This document shows positions 42,849 through 51,556 of a DNA stretch of 64,000 bases, in pieces. Source of the DNA: Planctomycetota bacterium. Its GTDB lineage: Bacteria > Planctomycetota > Planctomycetia > Pirellulales > Pirellulaceae. Positions within the stretch are counted from its first letter, which is position 1. Each line of letters begins with the position of its first letter. Under the pieces are notes generated by a model that saw only the letters and a list, made by a program, of their open reading frames with translations, did no database searches and was not told the origin of the DNA. The stretch is from contig CAUJHS010000017.1 of assembly GCA_963204915.1 (NCBI GenBank), positions 115,569 through 179,568 on the forward strand, in the 5' to 3' direction. Made by a program: the position numbers and the translations under genes.

Positions 42849-43311
42849 CCGCGATGTTCGGCGGCTTTGACCTAGGCGGCAGACTCAAAGCCACGGCGTT
42901 TTCCCTCGCCACTCAAACTGCGGCAGCGGCCAGGGGGTGCTCTGACCACCCCTGACCCGAAACCGGACTATGCTGATCTCCGCCATTCGAGGGCGTTGCG
43001 TGGACAAACACTGGGAAACTTAGCCGGCCTATTCTACCTAACCTGCGGCGACGCTCTTGGGCTTGTCAGAAAATGTGATTCTGCGATATCTGCCACGAGT
43101 TGCGAAACTAGGTTGGCTCTGACGGCAATCCCGAAAGTTCTGATTATTCCCGTTCTGCCGTACCGATCGGATGTAGCGTGACATTGTATCGCGCGGCCTC
43201 GCGCGGCCCGTGGAGTCACGGGTTCCGGCCGCCGGCCCGCAGGTCGCCTGAGTTCGGCGGTCCCGGGACAAGCTGAATCTCTGGATTTGATTCCGAGTCG
43301 GAGGCAAACTG
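42849..43311. other. Intergenic region before the first barrel gene, no gene seen
   Basis: About 460 bases. Frames here (for example 42996-43181) have no ribosome site and an unlikely composition. GGAGG stands nine bases before the ATG of the next gene. I could not pick a convincing promoter; the stretch 43130-43190 (GTTCTGATTATTCC...) is the most AT-rich part. Confidence 0.45.
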
Positions 43312-44754
43312 ATGAAGCGGAGTCCCGCATGGTTGTTCGCGCTCGCGCCGGTCGCCGGGCTATTGCTCGCCGCGGCGCCTGTTGCAGCGCAAATGGCCCC
43401 CTCGCCGTATTACCCCGCCGCTGCGGGTTATCCCGTTCAACCGGCCTACTATGCTCCGTATGGCATGATGCCGGGAGGTCCGCCTCCTGCGATGTATGCC
43501 CCTCAGGAGATGTTAGCGGGGTACAACGCGCCCGTGGTCGTGCATGACCCCAGCGTCATGCCGGCCGCCTTCGGCGGCTGCCAAAGTTGCGGAGGCGGCG
43601 GATGTAACGCCTGCGTTGGGGGCGCCGGTCGCGGTCTCTTGCAAGGCGGCGGCTGCGCCTGCGGCATGGACGGCAGTTGCGACTGCGGCTATGGCGCCGG
43701 TCCGTTGGGTCCGCCCTGGGGCATGGGAACGCCTGGCGGAATTGGTATGAATAACGGCCAGGGCATCATGACGAAACACGGTCCTCAAGGCTGCACCGGC
43801 AGCGCCGAAGGGTGCGCGGGATGCTGCACGCCGCGGTGGTGGGACTTCCAAGCCGAGTTCATGTATATGACGCGAGAGGAAGTATCCCGCCGCGTGAACT
43901 TCGCTTCACAAGGCGTGGGAGGCCCCATCGTGTTGGACACCGATGACCTGGACTTCGATGAAGAACCTGGTTTCCGGCTCATGGGATCGCTGTTGCTTGG
44001 CCCCGGCACGAACCTGGAAGGCGGTTACTTTGGAACGTTCCACTGGGACAGCACTGCCCAGGCCGTGAGTGCTAACAACGACTTGTTCTCCGCCATCAGC
44101 CAGTTCGGTTTGATTAACATTCCCAACTTGCCGGAAGTGAACAACTCGAACCTTCAAAAGATCGATTATTCATCGGAGCTGCATAACTGGGAGCTCAATG
44201 TGCGGCGCCGCTGGGTTTCGCCGAACTGCCGGTTCCATACCTCGGCCTTGGTCGGCGCTAGGTATATGGTGTTGGATGAAGACTTCAACTACTTCATCAG
44301 CGCGGGGAACCCGGTCATCGGCACGACGAATACCCGGATTTCGACCTTCAACGACTTAGTCGGTTTCCAATTAGGCGGCGACATGTTGGTGTGCTTGTTT
44401 CCCGGCGTGAAGTTGGGCGGTAACTTGAAGGCAGGCGTGTACGGTAATCGGGCCGAGAACAAGACCAACATCGCGGTCATGCGGCCCGATCCCGCTTTGA
44501 ACCAGTTCTTTAACGAGTTCGGCGACGATTCCGATGCGGCGTTCGTGGGTGAAGGCGGTTTCGAAACAATCTTCGAAGTTTCCGAACGGACGACCCTTCG
44601 CATTGGCTATCAACTGCTGTATGTCAACGGCGTGGCCCTGGCGCCCGAGAATTTCAATCCGGACTTCCGCCTGGCGGTTCGCCCGGTCAACGTGAACCAC
44701 AACGGCGACGTGTTCTACCACGGGTTGCAAACCGGTTTAGAGTACACCTGGTAA
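43312..44754 (+). CDS. Outer-membrane beta-barrel protein, BBP7-like, with cysteine/glycine-rich N-terminus
   Basis: A 480-residue protein with a signal peptide (LFALAPVAGLLLAAAPVAAQ). Residues 20-75 are rich in proline and tyrosine, and about 90-170 in glycine and cysteine (GGCQSCGGGGCNACVGG, then GGCACGMDGSCDCGYG). From about 180 (PRWWDFQAEFMYMTREE) a beta-barrel begins, with alternating strands up to a last strand VFYHGLQTGLEYTW that ends on an aromatic residue, as outer-membrane barrels do. This matches the planctomycete BBP7-type barrel family. Its barrel resembles the next gene's, so the two are paralogues. Confidence 0.8.
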   Translation: MKRSPAWLFALAPVAGLLLAAAPVAAQMAPSPYYPAAAGYPVQPAYYAPYGMMPGGPPPAMYAPQEMLAGYNAPVVVHDPSVMPAAFGGCQSCGGGGCNACVGGAGRGLLQGGGCACGMDGSCDCGYGAGPLGPPWGMGTPGGIGMNNGQGIMTKHGPQGCTGSAEGCAGCCTPRWWDFQAEFMYMTREEVSRRVNFASQGVGGPIVLDTDDLDFDEEPGFRLMGSLLLGPGTNLEGGYFGTFHWDSTAQAVSANNDLFSAISQFGLINIPNLPEVNNSNLQKIDYSSELHNWELNVRRRWVSPNCRFHTSALVGARYMVLDEDFNYFISAGNPVIGTTNTRISTFNDLVGFQLGGDMLVCLFPGVKLGGNLKAGVYGNRAENKTNIAVMRPDPALNQFFNEFGDDSDAAFVGEGGFETIFEVSERTTLRIGYQLLYVNGVALAPENFNPDFRLAVRPVNVNHNGDVFYHGLQTGLEYTW

Positions 44755-44786
44755 CGACTTACTCCGCAAGTTGTTGTCCACCAAAT

Positions 44787-44826
44787 GCCAGCGCGGCGCC
44801 AAAATGCCGCGCTGGCGTCGTTTCTT
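44787..44826 (+). terminator. Intrinsic terminator after the first barrel gene
   Basis: GCCAGCGCGGC and its exact reverse complement (11 pairs) around an eight-base loop, followed by a short T-rich tail GTCGTTTCTT. Confidence 0.8.
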
Positions 44827-44966
44827 GCCCGTGGAAAACTCTAACGGTTATTCGGAACACTCCGCGCGCGCCCAATGTTCTGACGGCGCCGGTTGGAATC
44901 GCCGAATCTTAAATAGGTGTTTTGTGGGTTCTTACGGTTCTGACGCCCGGGGGAAAGGCGCCGACC

Positions 44967-46232
44967 ATGAATGTTGTTTGCGAACCGCGACGACGCAGTT
45001 ATGCCGCTTGGACTTTGGCCATCCTCCTGACGATGATGGCGGTCGTGCCGGCGTACGCGGAAAAGTTTCCAGAAGGGCCATGCGAAACATGCACTGCCGG
45101 ATGCGTCGTTACGGATCCGTCGCTGGCGGGCGAGGGAGCCTTGCCGCCCGCAATGATCATCGAACGCACGCCGTGTGTTTACAAGCCCTACGACTTGGAC
45201 CCGTGCTACAACCTGCGTTGCGACCTGAATCCCGGTCCGCCGCCGTCCTGGCTTTGGGTGCAGGCCGATCTGGCGCCGCTCTTCCGCGACACCGCCCAAG
45301 ATGTGACGTACCAACGCGTTGGCGCGCCCGGCCCAGTGGTGCTTGGAACGCAAACCATCGACCTCGAGTTCCAAGGCGGTCTGCGGTTCCTGGTCGGCGG
45401 ACGCATTAACGATATTTACAGCATCGAAACGTCGTTTACCGGCTTCCAGCATTGGGAGGACAGCGACGCAATTCGCGACTTTTCCGTCAATAACTTTGGC
45501 GGGCAAGGGAACTTGTTTTCGCCCTTTGCCAACTTTGGCGATCCGCTGTTGGACTTGGACGGATTGCCAATTGGTATCCTGGGGCTGGACTTCAACAACT
45601 TCGCCCAGGTGGCGATTGACACCAGCTACGATAGCGTCGAATCGAACTTCATGGTCGAAATGCCTCGCATTCGCAACTTGGATTCGGCTGTTTCACTTGG
45701 CGTGCGATACGTTGAAATTGACGAAGCGTTCGCCTATCAATCGGCATCCTTCGTGCCTGCTGGCGGATCGACCGTGGGTATTCGGAATAATGTGGATAAC
45801 GAAATGATTGGCGTCCAGTTGGGATACCGGGCTCGGTTCCTCATCGAGCCCCGGGCCTGGCTCGATTTCGATGTGCGCGGCGCCCTTTACCAAAACCGTG
45901 TCGAACACGTACTGCAATATCGCCAAACTCAGGCCGGGGTTCAGGTGGGGGCGTTTGACGGGGCCGATGCCGACGAGCAAACCTCCTACGGCGGCGACTT
46001 GAGCCTGGTGATGCATTACCTTGTGACGCCCAACGTCGCGGTCCGCTTGGGCTACCAGGCGATGTTGTTCGATAGTGTCGCTCTGGCGGCGGAAAACATT
46101 GTCCCCGCTGGCGTGCAAGTTGCCGCACCCGCGGGAGGGCCCAATACCTTGGTGTACCCACCCCTGGAAATTGACCATACGGGGGAAGTGGTGTACCACG
46201 GACCGGTGGTCGGTGTGATGGGTATATGGTAA
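44967..46232 (+). CDS. Outer-membrane beta-barrel protein, BBP7-like, second copy
   Basis: A 421-residue protein with a signal peptide (YAAWTLAILLTMMAVVPAYA) and a short cysteine-rich segment (GPCETCTAGCVV... CVYKPYDLDPCYNLRCDL). The remainder is a barrel: IDLEFQGGLRFLVGGRIN, VRLGYQAMLFDSVALAAENI, final GEVVYHGPVVGVMGIW. The pattern RLGYQ...VALAAENI matches RIGYQ...VALAPENF of the preceding protein, and the final strands are alike. GGGGGAAAGG lies before ATG 44967. It follows the first copy after a terminator, so it has its own promoter or is a read-through partner. Confidence 0.78.
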   Translation: MNVVCEPRRRSYAAWTLAILLTMMAVVPAYAEKFPEGPCETCTAGCVVTDPSLAGEGALPPAMIIERTPCVYKPYDLDPCYNLRCDLNPGPPPSWLWVQADLAPLFRDTAQDVTYQRVGAPGPVVLGTQTIDLEFQGGLRFLVGGRINDIYSIETSFTGFQHWEDSDAIRDFSVNNFGGQGNLFSPFANFGDPLLDLDGLPIGILGLDFNNFAQVAIDTSYDSVESNFMVEMPRIRNLDSAVSLGVRYVEIDEAFAYQSASFVPAGGSTVGIRNNVDNEMIGVQLGYRARFLIEPRAWLDFDVRGALYQNRVEHVLQYRQTQAGVQVGAFDGADADEQTSYGGDLSLVMHYLVTPNVAVRLGYQAMLFDSVALAAENIVPAGVQVAAPAGGPNTLVYPPLEIDHTGEVVYHGPVVGVMGIW

Positions 46233-46260
46233 ACACGCTGCGAGCCCGCATTAAATCTTG

Positions 46261-46300
46261 AACGCGGTGAAGGTTGGCTTAAACCTTCACCGCGTTTTGT
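46261..46300 (+). terminator. Intrinsic terminator after the second barrel gene
   Basis: A perfect 15-pair stem (AACGCGGTGAAGGTT and its reverse complement) around a six-base loop, followed by TTGTCGTTTT. Confidence 0.9.
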
Positions 46301-46505
46301 CGTTTTGTCGCTGCGTCATGGCACGGCGTTGTCCCTTCGCAACATTCTTGTCGGCTGCGTCGCACGTTCGCGACCGCTTGCGTCGCTTGACCCCTCGCGA
46401 CGTGGTTCTTACCATGAACTCGAAGCCCAAGGGCGCCTTGAAGTGCCCCACTTGCGCTTATTGTTCATTTTTTGCCTTGTTTTTGACTCAATTTCTGGAT
46501 TCATT

Positions 46506-47165
46506 ATGCCTTTGGAGCGCGACGCGAGCGACAAACAACTCGGAGCGGCAATTGGCGAAGCCGGACCGGACGAACTCTCTACGGCGGCCATGGAAAGTCC
46601 GGTCGATTTACCTCGCATCGAACGCGCCGTACGCGAAATTCTGGCCGCAGTGGGCGAAGATCCCGATCGCGAAGGTTTGCGCGAAACGCCGGCTCGTGTG
46701 GCCCGGATGTACGCTGAACTCTTCCGCGGACTTCACCAGGACCCCCGAGAGCACGTAAAAAAGTTTTTTACGGAGAAGTACGACGAAATTGTCCTCGTTC
46801 GCGATATCTCCTTCGAAAGCGTATGTGAGCATCACCTCTTGCCGTTTATGGGGAAGGCTCACATTGGATATCTGCCCGCGGGTAAAGTGATCGGGTTAAG
46901 CAAACTGGCGCGCGTCGTGGAAGTGGTTTCGCGACGGCCGCAAGTGCAGGAACGCATGACCGAGCAAATTGCTGATCTCTTGGTGAATGAACTTGGAGCC
47001 AAAGGCGTGGGGGTGGTGATTGAAGCGACGCACACTTGCATGACCATTCGCGGCATTCGTAAACCCGGTAGCCTGTGTGTTACTTCCGCCATGAAGGGGT
47101 TGTTCCGGACCAACCTTTCGACACGGGCGGAAGTGATGCAATTGATTTACGGCCACAAACAGTAG
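46506..47165 (+). CDS. folE: GTP cyclohydrolase I
   Basis: A 219-residue enzyme that converts GTP to dihydroneopterin triphosphate, the first step towards folate and tetrahydrobiopterin. Motifs: [20 protein letters not shown] (zinc cysteine and two histidines), [20 protein letters not shown] and [17 protein letters not shown] (second zinc cysteine). All zinc ligands are present. The frame is open well upstream; the ATG at 46506 gives the usual short polar N-terminus and is favoured over 46305. It lies after a terminator and is not in an operon with other folate genes. Confidence 0.95.
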   Translation: MPLERDASDKQLGAAIGEAGPDELSTAAMESPVDLPRIERAVREILAAVGEDPDREGLRETPARVARMYAELFRGLHQDPREHVKKFFTEKYDEIVLVRDISFESVCEHHLLPFMGKAHIGYLPAGKVIGLSKLARVVEVVSRRPQVQERMTEQIADLLVNELGAKGVGVVIEATHTCMTIRGIRKPGSLCVTSAMKGLFRTNLSTRAEVMQLIYGHKQ

Positions 47166-47288
47166 TTCCGCCGCCGTCCGGAGCGTGAAGTTGGTCACCC
47201 TGGCGGCGGGCAGAAAATTTCGAAGCGCACGTTAGAAAACTGCTCTTGACGAGCGTGGGCTCCGAACGTACCTTTCTCCTCCATTTCC

Positions 47289-47756
47289 GTGAACGCGCGA
47301 AGCAATCCGTTCGGGGCTAATGACGGCGAATCGCCGTTTGCGATGAGGTGGACGACGCGCGCGGGGCTCATCATGGCGGGGGTTGTCTCGCTGGGGCTCT
47401 TGGCCACGGCGGCGTCGCTTTCGCCGGACGGCCGCGGTTATGGAACGCATCAGCAGTTGGGCTTACCGCCGTGTACGTTCGAGGTTCTCGCAGGGCTGCG
47501 ATGTCCCTCGTGCGGCATGACGACAGCCTGGTCCTGCTTGATGCGGGGCCGTGTGACGCAAGCGGCTGCGGCGAACGTGGGTGGAATGCTGCTGGGCATA
47601 GCGGCCATGAGCGCGGGGCCCTGGGCGCTGCTTTCGGGTTTGCGCGGACGATGGCTGTGGCGTCGCCCTAGTGAGTTCGTCGTGGCGGCAATCATGGCGG
47701 GAATTGTCGGCGTGACGCTGATCGACTGGTGCTTCCGCATCGGCCGAGGGTGGTGA
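47289..47756 (+). CDS. DUF2752 membrane protein
   Basis: A 155-residue membrane protein with three or four spans and the DUF2752 core: LPPCTFEVLAGLRCPSCGMT followed by TAWSCLMRGR. The CPSCGMTTA cysteine motif, next to a span edge, is the family signature. The start is GTG 47289, or ATG 47343 nearer the first span. Function of the family is unknown. It is followed by a lipoprotein gene on the same strand. Confidence 0.85.
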   Translation: MNARSNPFGANDGESPFAMRWTTRAGLIMAGVVSLGLLATAASLSPDGRGYGTHQQLGLPPCTFEVLAGLRCPSCGMTTAWSCLMRGRVTQAAAANVGGMLLGIAAMSAGPWALLSGLRGRWLWRRPSEFVVAAIMAGIVGVTLIDWCFRIGRGW

Positions 47757-47887
47757 CGTCTCGCCGACCGGGCGACGCCGTCAAAAGGCACGCTGCGACG
47801 GAAACGAAAAAACGAATACCGGGGCCAGATCATACCTACGGGACCAACAGGATCGTTCGTTCCGAGGAAACCAGGCGAGGGAACGCC

Positions 47888-48544
47888 ATGCACTTTACAA
47901 CACCGGGGCGGCACGTTCTCACGGTTGCCGTGCTTCTCCTTGCGTTAAACACGCTCGGAGGGTGCGCGATCGTCAATCACTTGCTGTACGTCGTGCGCGG
48001 GGCGACCGTGCCTGCCGAGTTCGACGGCCTCAAAGGCAAACGCGTGGCGGTGGTTTGCGTTTCGGCGAATGAAGACTACGGCCCCGACTCCACAACCGAA
48101 ATGCTCTCGAAAGAAATCGAGCGGCAACTGAAAGAAAACGTCAAAGACGTGACCTTGGTCCGCCACAGCGAGGTGGCCAATTGGATCGACCGCAACGATT
48201 GGAAGTATGACTACCTGCAAGTTGGCCGCGGCGTAAAAGCCGAGATGGTCGTCGGCATTGATGTGGGACGCTTCAGTATGCACGAAGGCGGCACCCTGTA
48301 CAAAGGGCACGCCGACGTCGAAATCCAAGTGTTCGATATGACCCAGCAAGGCGCCAAGGTCTATCAAACCATCATCGACGACTTCTCCTTCCCTACCAGC
48401 GGCGCCCAAGCCGTAACCGACATTTCCGAAGCCAAGTTCAAGCGGGCCTTTATCAAGGTTTTGGCCCAAGCGATCTCGCGCAGCTTCTATGCCTACGAGA
48501 TCCAGGAAGATGTGGCGCCGGACCGCGCCTTCCTGTCGCGGTAA
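47888..48544 (+). CDS. Lipoprotein, unknown
   Basis: A 218-residue protein with a type II signal ending LLALNTLGGC, so the cysteine is lipidated. The mature part alternates strands and helices (KRVAVVCVSANEDYGPDSTT, VGIDVGRFSMHEGGTLY) with no named domain that I recognise. GAGGG stands before ATG 47888. It lies 130 bases after the DUF2752 gene and is convergent with the RsbU-like gene. Located in the envelope, probably the outer membrane by the usual default. Confidence 0.8.
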   Translation: MHFTTPGRHVLTVAVLLLALNTLGGCAIVNHLLYVVRGATVPAEFDGLKGKRVAVVCVSANEDYGPDSTTEMLSKEIERQLKENVKDVTLVRHSEVANWIDRNDWKYDYLQVGRGVKAEMVVGIDVGRFSMHEGGTLYKGHADVEIQVFDMTQQGAKVYQTIIDDFSFPTSGAQAVTDISEAKFKRAFIKVLAQAISRSFYAYEIQEDVAPDRAFLSR

Positions 48545-48617
48545 CTGCCTGTTGTGGTAATTCGAAGGTGCGCCGCTTGGCTCGCTTGCCGAACGGCACT
48601 TACTCGGCGTAAACCAA

Positions 48618-50312
48618 CTAGGCCACGGTTGTTTCCAATGCTGCCTGCACGGGCGCCGTGTAACGCAACGTGACGAGGGTAATATCGTCAAACTGCGCCG
48701 CGGCGCCTTGGAACTGGCGTACCTGATCGATCACCGCCGTGGCGGTTTCTCCGGCGTCTTCATGTTCGCTCCGACGTAGGCACGCCTCAAGACGTTCCTC
48801 GGAGAAGAGCGACTCATTCACGTCTTGCGCTTCGGTTACGCCATCGGAGTAGAGCAACAGCAGGTCGCCCGAGCCGAGCATGGCGCTGTTCGATTGGTAC
48901 ATTTGCCCCGCAGCGATTCCCAGGGCCATGCCGTGCCGCCCCTCCAACGTTTCCAACACGCCGTTCTCTCGGCGAATGTAAGGCGGATTGTGGCCGGCGT
49001 TGGTGTAATGCAGTGTTCCTGTGACGGTATCGAAGATCGCGAGGAACATGGTGACAAACATGCATGCTTCGTTTTCCGCCGAGAGATGCTCGTTCAGAAA
49101 ACGCACCAGGTCATGCGGTTCGTCATAGTTCCCGCGGGCCGCGTCGAGCAACGTTTTCGTCACCGCCATGAACATGCCGGCGGAAATCCCTTTGCCCGAC
49201 ACATCGGCCACGACCAGCAGCAATCGACGATCGTCCAGCGCCGCAACTTCGAATAAGTCTCCGCCAACTTCTTTCGCAGGAATTACGCGGGCGAAAACAT
49301 CACATCCCGGCAGTTGAGGAAGCCGCCGCGGAAGTAATCCCATTTGAATGTCATGAGCGATGCTCAGTTCCGAACGAATGCGTTCGCGTTCTGCGGTCGT
49401 TTGTTGCAATTCAACGAGATAATTCTCAAGGCGGCCTTCCATGCGGCAGAACGCATTCGCGACGCAGGCGACTTCCTCGTGCGATTTTTCGGCAATGGTT
49501 TCCAGCGTGGTGCGTCGAATCATGTCCAGGCGGAAATCGTTCTCGACTACCGAGCGAATGAGTCCCGCTAACTTCGCCATGGGTCCCGAGATATGCCGTG
49601 CGAGTATCCAAGTGAGCCATAACGACACTAACGAGATCACAATGCCCGCGCCAGCGGTTTTGAGCAACGTTCGAAACAAATGGCCATAGATGTAGTCCAG
49701 GCCGACGTCAGCCCCGTAGACGTAGTCCACCTTGTTGCTGCCAGGAAAGCGGAACGGAACATACCCCGACCGGAATTTGCCGTACCGGTCTTCGTGTTGC
49801 ACGAACCGCATGCGACCATCGCGAAAGGTATCGACCAACGCCTGAGGGGCTTCGTCGTATTCGGTCCAAAACCGGTCGTACGTACCTTCCTCCAACTCAT
49901 GCGGCGGCGAACTGGAGATGGCGTAGTAAAACTTGCCGTCGCGTTGTACGAGGGCGCCCACATATTTCAGGTCGACGCGCGTCGCCAGGTCCGAAATTCG
50001 TGCGATGTGCGCCAACTCTTCCTGCGGTGTGAACGTCGCGCCTCGTACCAGTTTTTCCACGAAATCTTCGCCGTAAATATGTTCGGCCCCTACGGCGCCC
50101 GCCATCAGCACGCGGTCGACGCCGTGCAAGAAGGCCTTCTTCTGGAAATGAAACGCAATGGCGCACGCCACAATGGTCGAGGCGATATTCAGCCCCGCCA
50201 CGAGCGCCAGGATTTGACTTCGCAGCGTCGGTTGGCCGGAGTGCGTTCCGTTAGTGCGGTGGGGAGGGGAGGCGGTCATCGTAGCAGGGGAAATTGGCGA
50301 CGAGTTGCTCAT
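48618..50312 (-). CDS. RsbU-like PP2C/SpoIIE phosphatase with HAMP and periplasmic sensor
   Basis: A 564-residue membrane protein. After a short polar start there is a membrane span (ILALVAGLNIASTIVACAIA), a periplasmic sensor of about 180 residues (DRVLMAGAVGAEHIYGEDF...), a second span (AGAGIVISLVSLWLTWILAR) with HAMP, and a SpoIIE/PP2C domain: AKEVGGDLFEVAALDDRRLL, VVADVSGKGISAGMFMA, NAGHNPPYI and LLYSDGVTEA, with the metal aspartates in place. Such phosphatases restore the STAS partner by removing its phosphate. It follows the RsbW-like gene, 85 bases away, in the same operon direction. Confidence 0.92.
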   Translation of the reverse strand: MSNSSPISPATMTASPPHRTNGTHSGQPTLRSQILALVAGLNIASTIVACAIAFHFQKKAFLHGVDRVLMAGAVGAEHIYGEDFVEKLVRGATFTPQEELAHIARISDLATRVDLKYVGALVQRDGKFYYAISSSPPHELEEGTYDRFWTEYDEAPQALVDTFRDGRMRFVQHEDRYGKFRSGYVPFRFPGSNKVDYVYGADVGLDYIYGHLFRTLLKTAGAGIVISLVSLWLTWILARHISGPMAKLAGLIRSVVENDFRLDMIRRTTLETIAEKSHEEVACVANAFCRMEGRLENYLVELQQTTAERERIRSELSIAHDIQMGLLPRRLPQLPGCDVFARVIPAKEVGGDLFEVAALDDRRLLLVVADVSGKGISAGMFMAVTKTLLDAARGNYDEPHDLVRFLNEHLSAENEACMFVTMFLAIFDTVTGTLHYTNAGHNPPYIRRENGVLETLEGRHGMALGIAAGQMYQSNSAMLGSGDLLLLYSDGVTEAQDVNESLFSEERLEACLRRSEHEDAGETATAVIDQVRQFQGAAAQFDDITLVTLRYTAPVQAALETTVA

Positions 50313-50397
50313 GGAAGGCTCAATGTCTTTCCAAGCGGGAAGGGATGCGGCCGTGGATGACCGGGGAGGACTTAATAGAAGGTGTCCGCGGTATTCG

Positions 50398-50865
50398 TTA
50401 CGCGTGGGCTGAGTGCGCGGTCGAACCCTCGGTGGCGGTTGGGCTGGTGCGATGCACCACAAAAATGTTGCGGTTTCGCCCGTTGCGCCATTCGTAATGG
50501 AACTCACTTACGGCATGAATGGCGAAGTACACGCCCAAGCCGCCAATGCTTCGCTCGTGGAGCGGTTTTTCAAAATCTTCTTTCACGCGGTTAATGTCGC
50601 GTTTCAAGGGATTGTACGGCGGGGCGGTGTCTTCCAGCGTCACGACGAGCGCTTGATCGTTGACTTCGGCTGTCACCACAATCTCGCCTTGCAACGCCTG
50701 TTCCTGGTAGCCGTGCAGGATGATATTCGTGGCGATTTCATCGACCGCCAGACGCAACTGATAGGTCGCGCGGGTGTCGAGACCGGCCAGTTCGGCCTGC
50801 TCCAGGACCAGGTCGGTCAGGGGCTCCAGCGAGTTTAGGTCTCCTGGCAACGTTAAGGTCGGCAT
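50398..50865 (-). CDS. RsbW-like anti-sigma serine kinase (HATPase_c)
   Basis: A 155-residue cytoplasmic ATP-binding protein of the RsbW/SpoIIAB class. The N-box LRLAVDEIATNIILHGY, G1-like TLEDTAPPYNPLK and G2 GGLGVYFAIHAV are all visible. It would phosphorylate a STAS antagonist and hold a sigma factor or another target. The start at ATG 50865 begins MPTLTLPGDLNSL; the longer frame to 51012 is poor. It lies 260 bases downstream of the second STAS gene. No sigma factor gene is in the window. Confidence 0.9.
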   Translation of the reverse strand: MPTLTLPGDLNSLEPLTDLVLEQAELAGLDTRATYQLRLAVDEIATNIILHGYQEQALQGEIVVTAEVNDQALVVTLEDTAPPYNPLKRDINRVKEDFEKPLHERSIGGLGVYFAIHAVSEFHYEWRNGRNRNIFVVHRTSPTATEGSTAHSAHA

Positions 50866-50944
50866 GATGCAATCTCGCGCAGCGGAGGGAGTTGGCGCCT
50901 GCGGGAACGCGGGTTCCCACCAGGAAGTTCCTAAGGGACGCGGC

Positions 50945-50982
50945 GACAAGCACCGCCGGATTGATGGGAGACGGTGCTTGTC
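50945..50982. repeat. Hairpin between the STAS and RsbW genes
   Basis: GACAAGCACCG (50945-50955) and its exact reverse complement (50972-50982) enclose 16 bases. It lies in the intercistronic gap of the minus-strand operon. Confidence 0.65.
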
Positions 50983-51068
50983 CCTGGCAGCGTCGCCTCG
51001 TGGGTTGCTCATGTCGAGTATTGGGACGGCGCTGCTGGCTTGGTCAGCCGTGTTGCGTCGAAATCAAA

Positions 51069-51091
51069 CACTGCTGGGCAAGCCAGCAGTG
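51069..51091 (-). terminator. Hairpin just after the STAS gene
   Basis: CACTGCTGG and CCAGCAGTG, nine perfect pairs with a five-base loop, followed on the minus strand by TTTGATTT. It is 34 bases past the STAS stop, a partial terminator or attenuator inside the operon. Confidence 0.6.
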
Positions 51092-51125
51092 AAGCACAAC
51101 CCCAAGTCCTGGCTTGGACAGTGCA

Positions 51126-51458
51126 TTAGTTGGTTGCGGCAAGCTCGAACGAGTCGGCGAAGATGACCGACTTGTCGACGCCTGTCATCTCCAAAGTGTG
51201 AACGATCTGCGGTTGCGCGCCGATCACGTAAATGTCGGTTTGGGCGCCAAGCTTCTGTTTAGTGAAAACCAACATGCGGATACCCGCGCTAGCCATGTAC
51301 TCCAAATCTTGCACAAACAAAGCAACCACCGTGGGACGTTCTTCGGCGATCTTTTCGATCTCGGCCTTGAATTGTCCTGCGGTGTTGGCGTCCAAACGAC
51401 CGGCCAGCGTCAGATGAGCAACGCCCGAGTTGAACGACGAAGCGACAGTGAACGACAT
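51126..51458 (-). CDS. STAS-domain anti-sigma-antagonist protein
   Basis: A 110-residue STAS domain of the SpoIIAA/RsbV type: VAHLTLAGRLDANTAGQFKA, the phosphorylatable serine in YMASAGIRMLVF, and IVHTLEMTGVDKSV. The serine (in MASAG) is the site a RsbW-like kinase would use. It lies between glgX and the RsbW-like gene in the same direction. A second STAS gene is upstream of glgX, so there may be two partner proteins for one kinase. Confidence 0.92.
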   Translation of the reverse strand: MSFTVASSFNSGVAHLTLAGRLDANTAGQFKAEIEKIAEERPTVVALFVQDLEYMASAGIRMLVFTKQKLGAQTDIYVIGAQPQIVHTLEMTGVDKSVIFADSFELAATN

Positions 51459-51505
51459 GGGATTTTTCCTTAAGGTGAAACGACCAAAACGAAAGTGATC
51501 GAGCA

Positions 51506-51521
51506 GCCTGCCAAGGCAGGC
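51506..51521. repeat. Short hairpin between glgX and the STAS gene
   Basis: GCCTGCC-AA-GGCAGGC, seven pairs with a two-base loop, between the stop of glgX and the start of the STAS gene. Confidence 0.5.
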
Positions 51522-51556
51522 CGCCGGGAATACGACGAATCACAGCGAATCGAGAA

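Noticed and set aside
42996..43181. 61-residue frame before the first barrel gene
   Set aside because: No ribosome site, unlikely composition.
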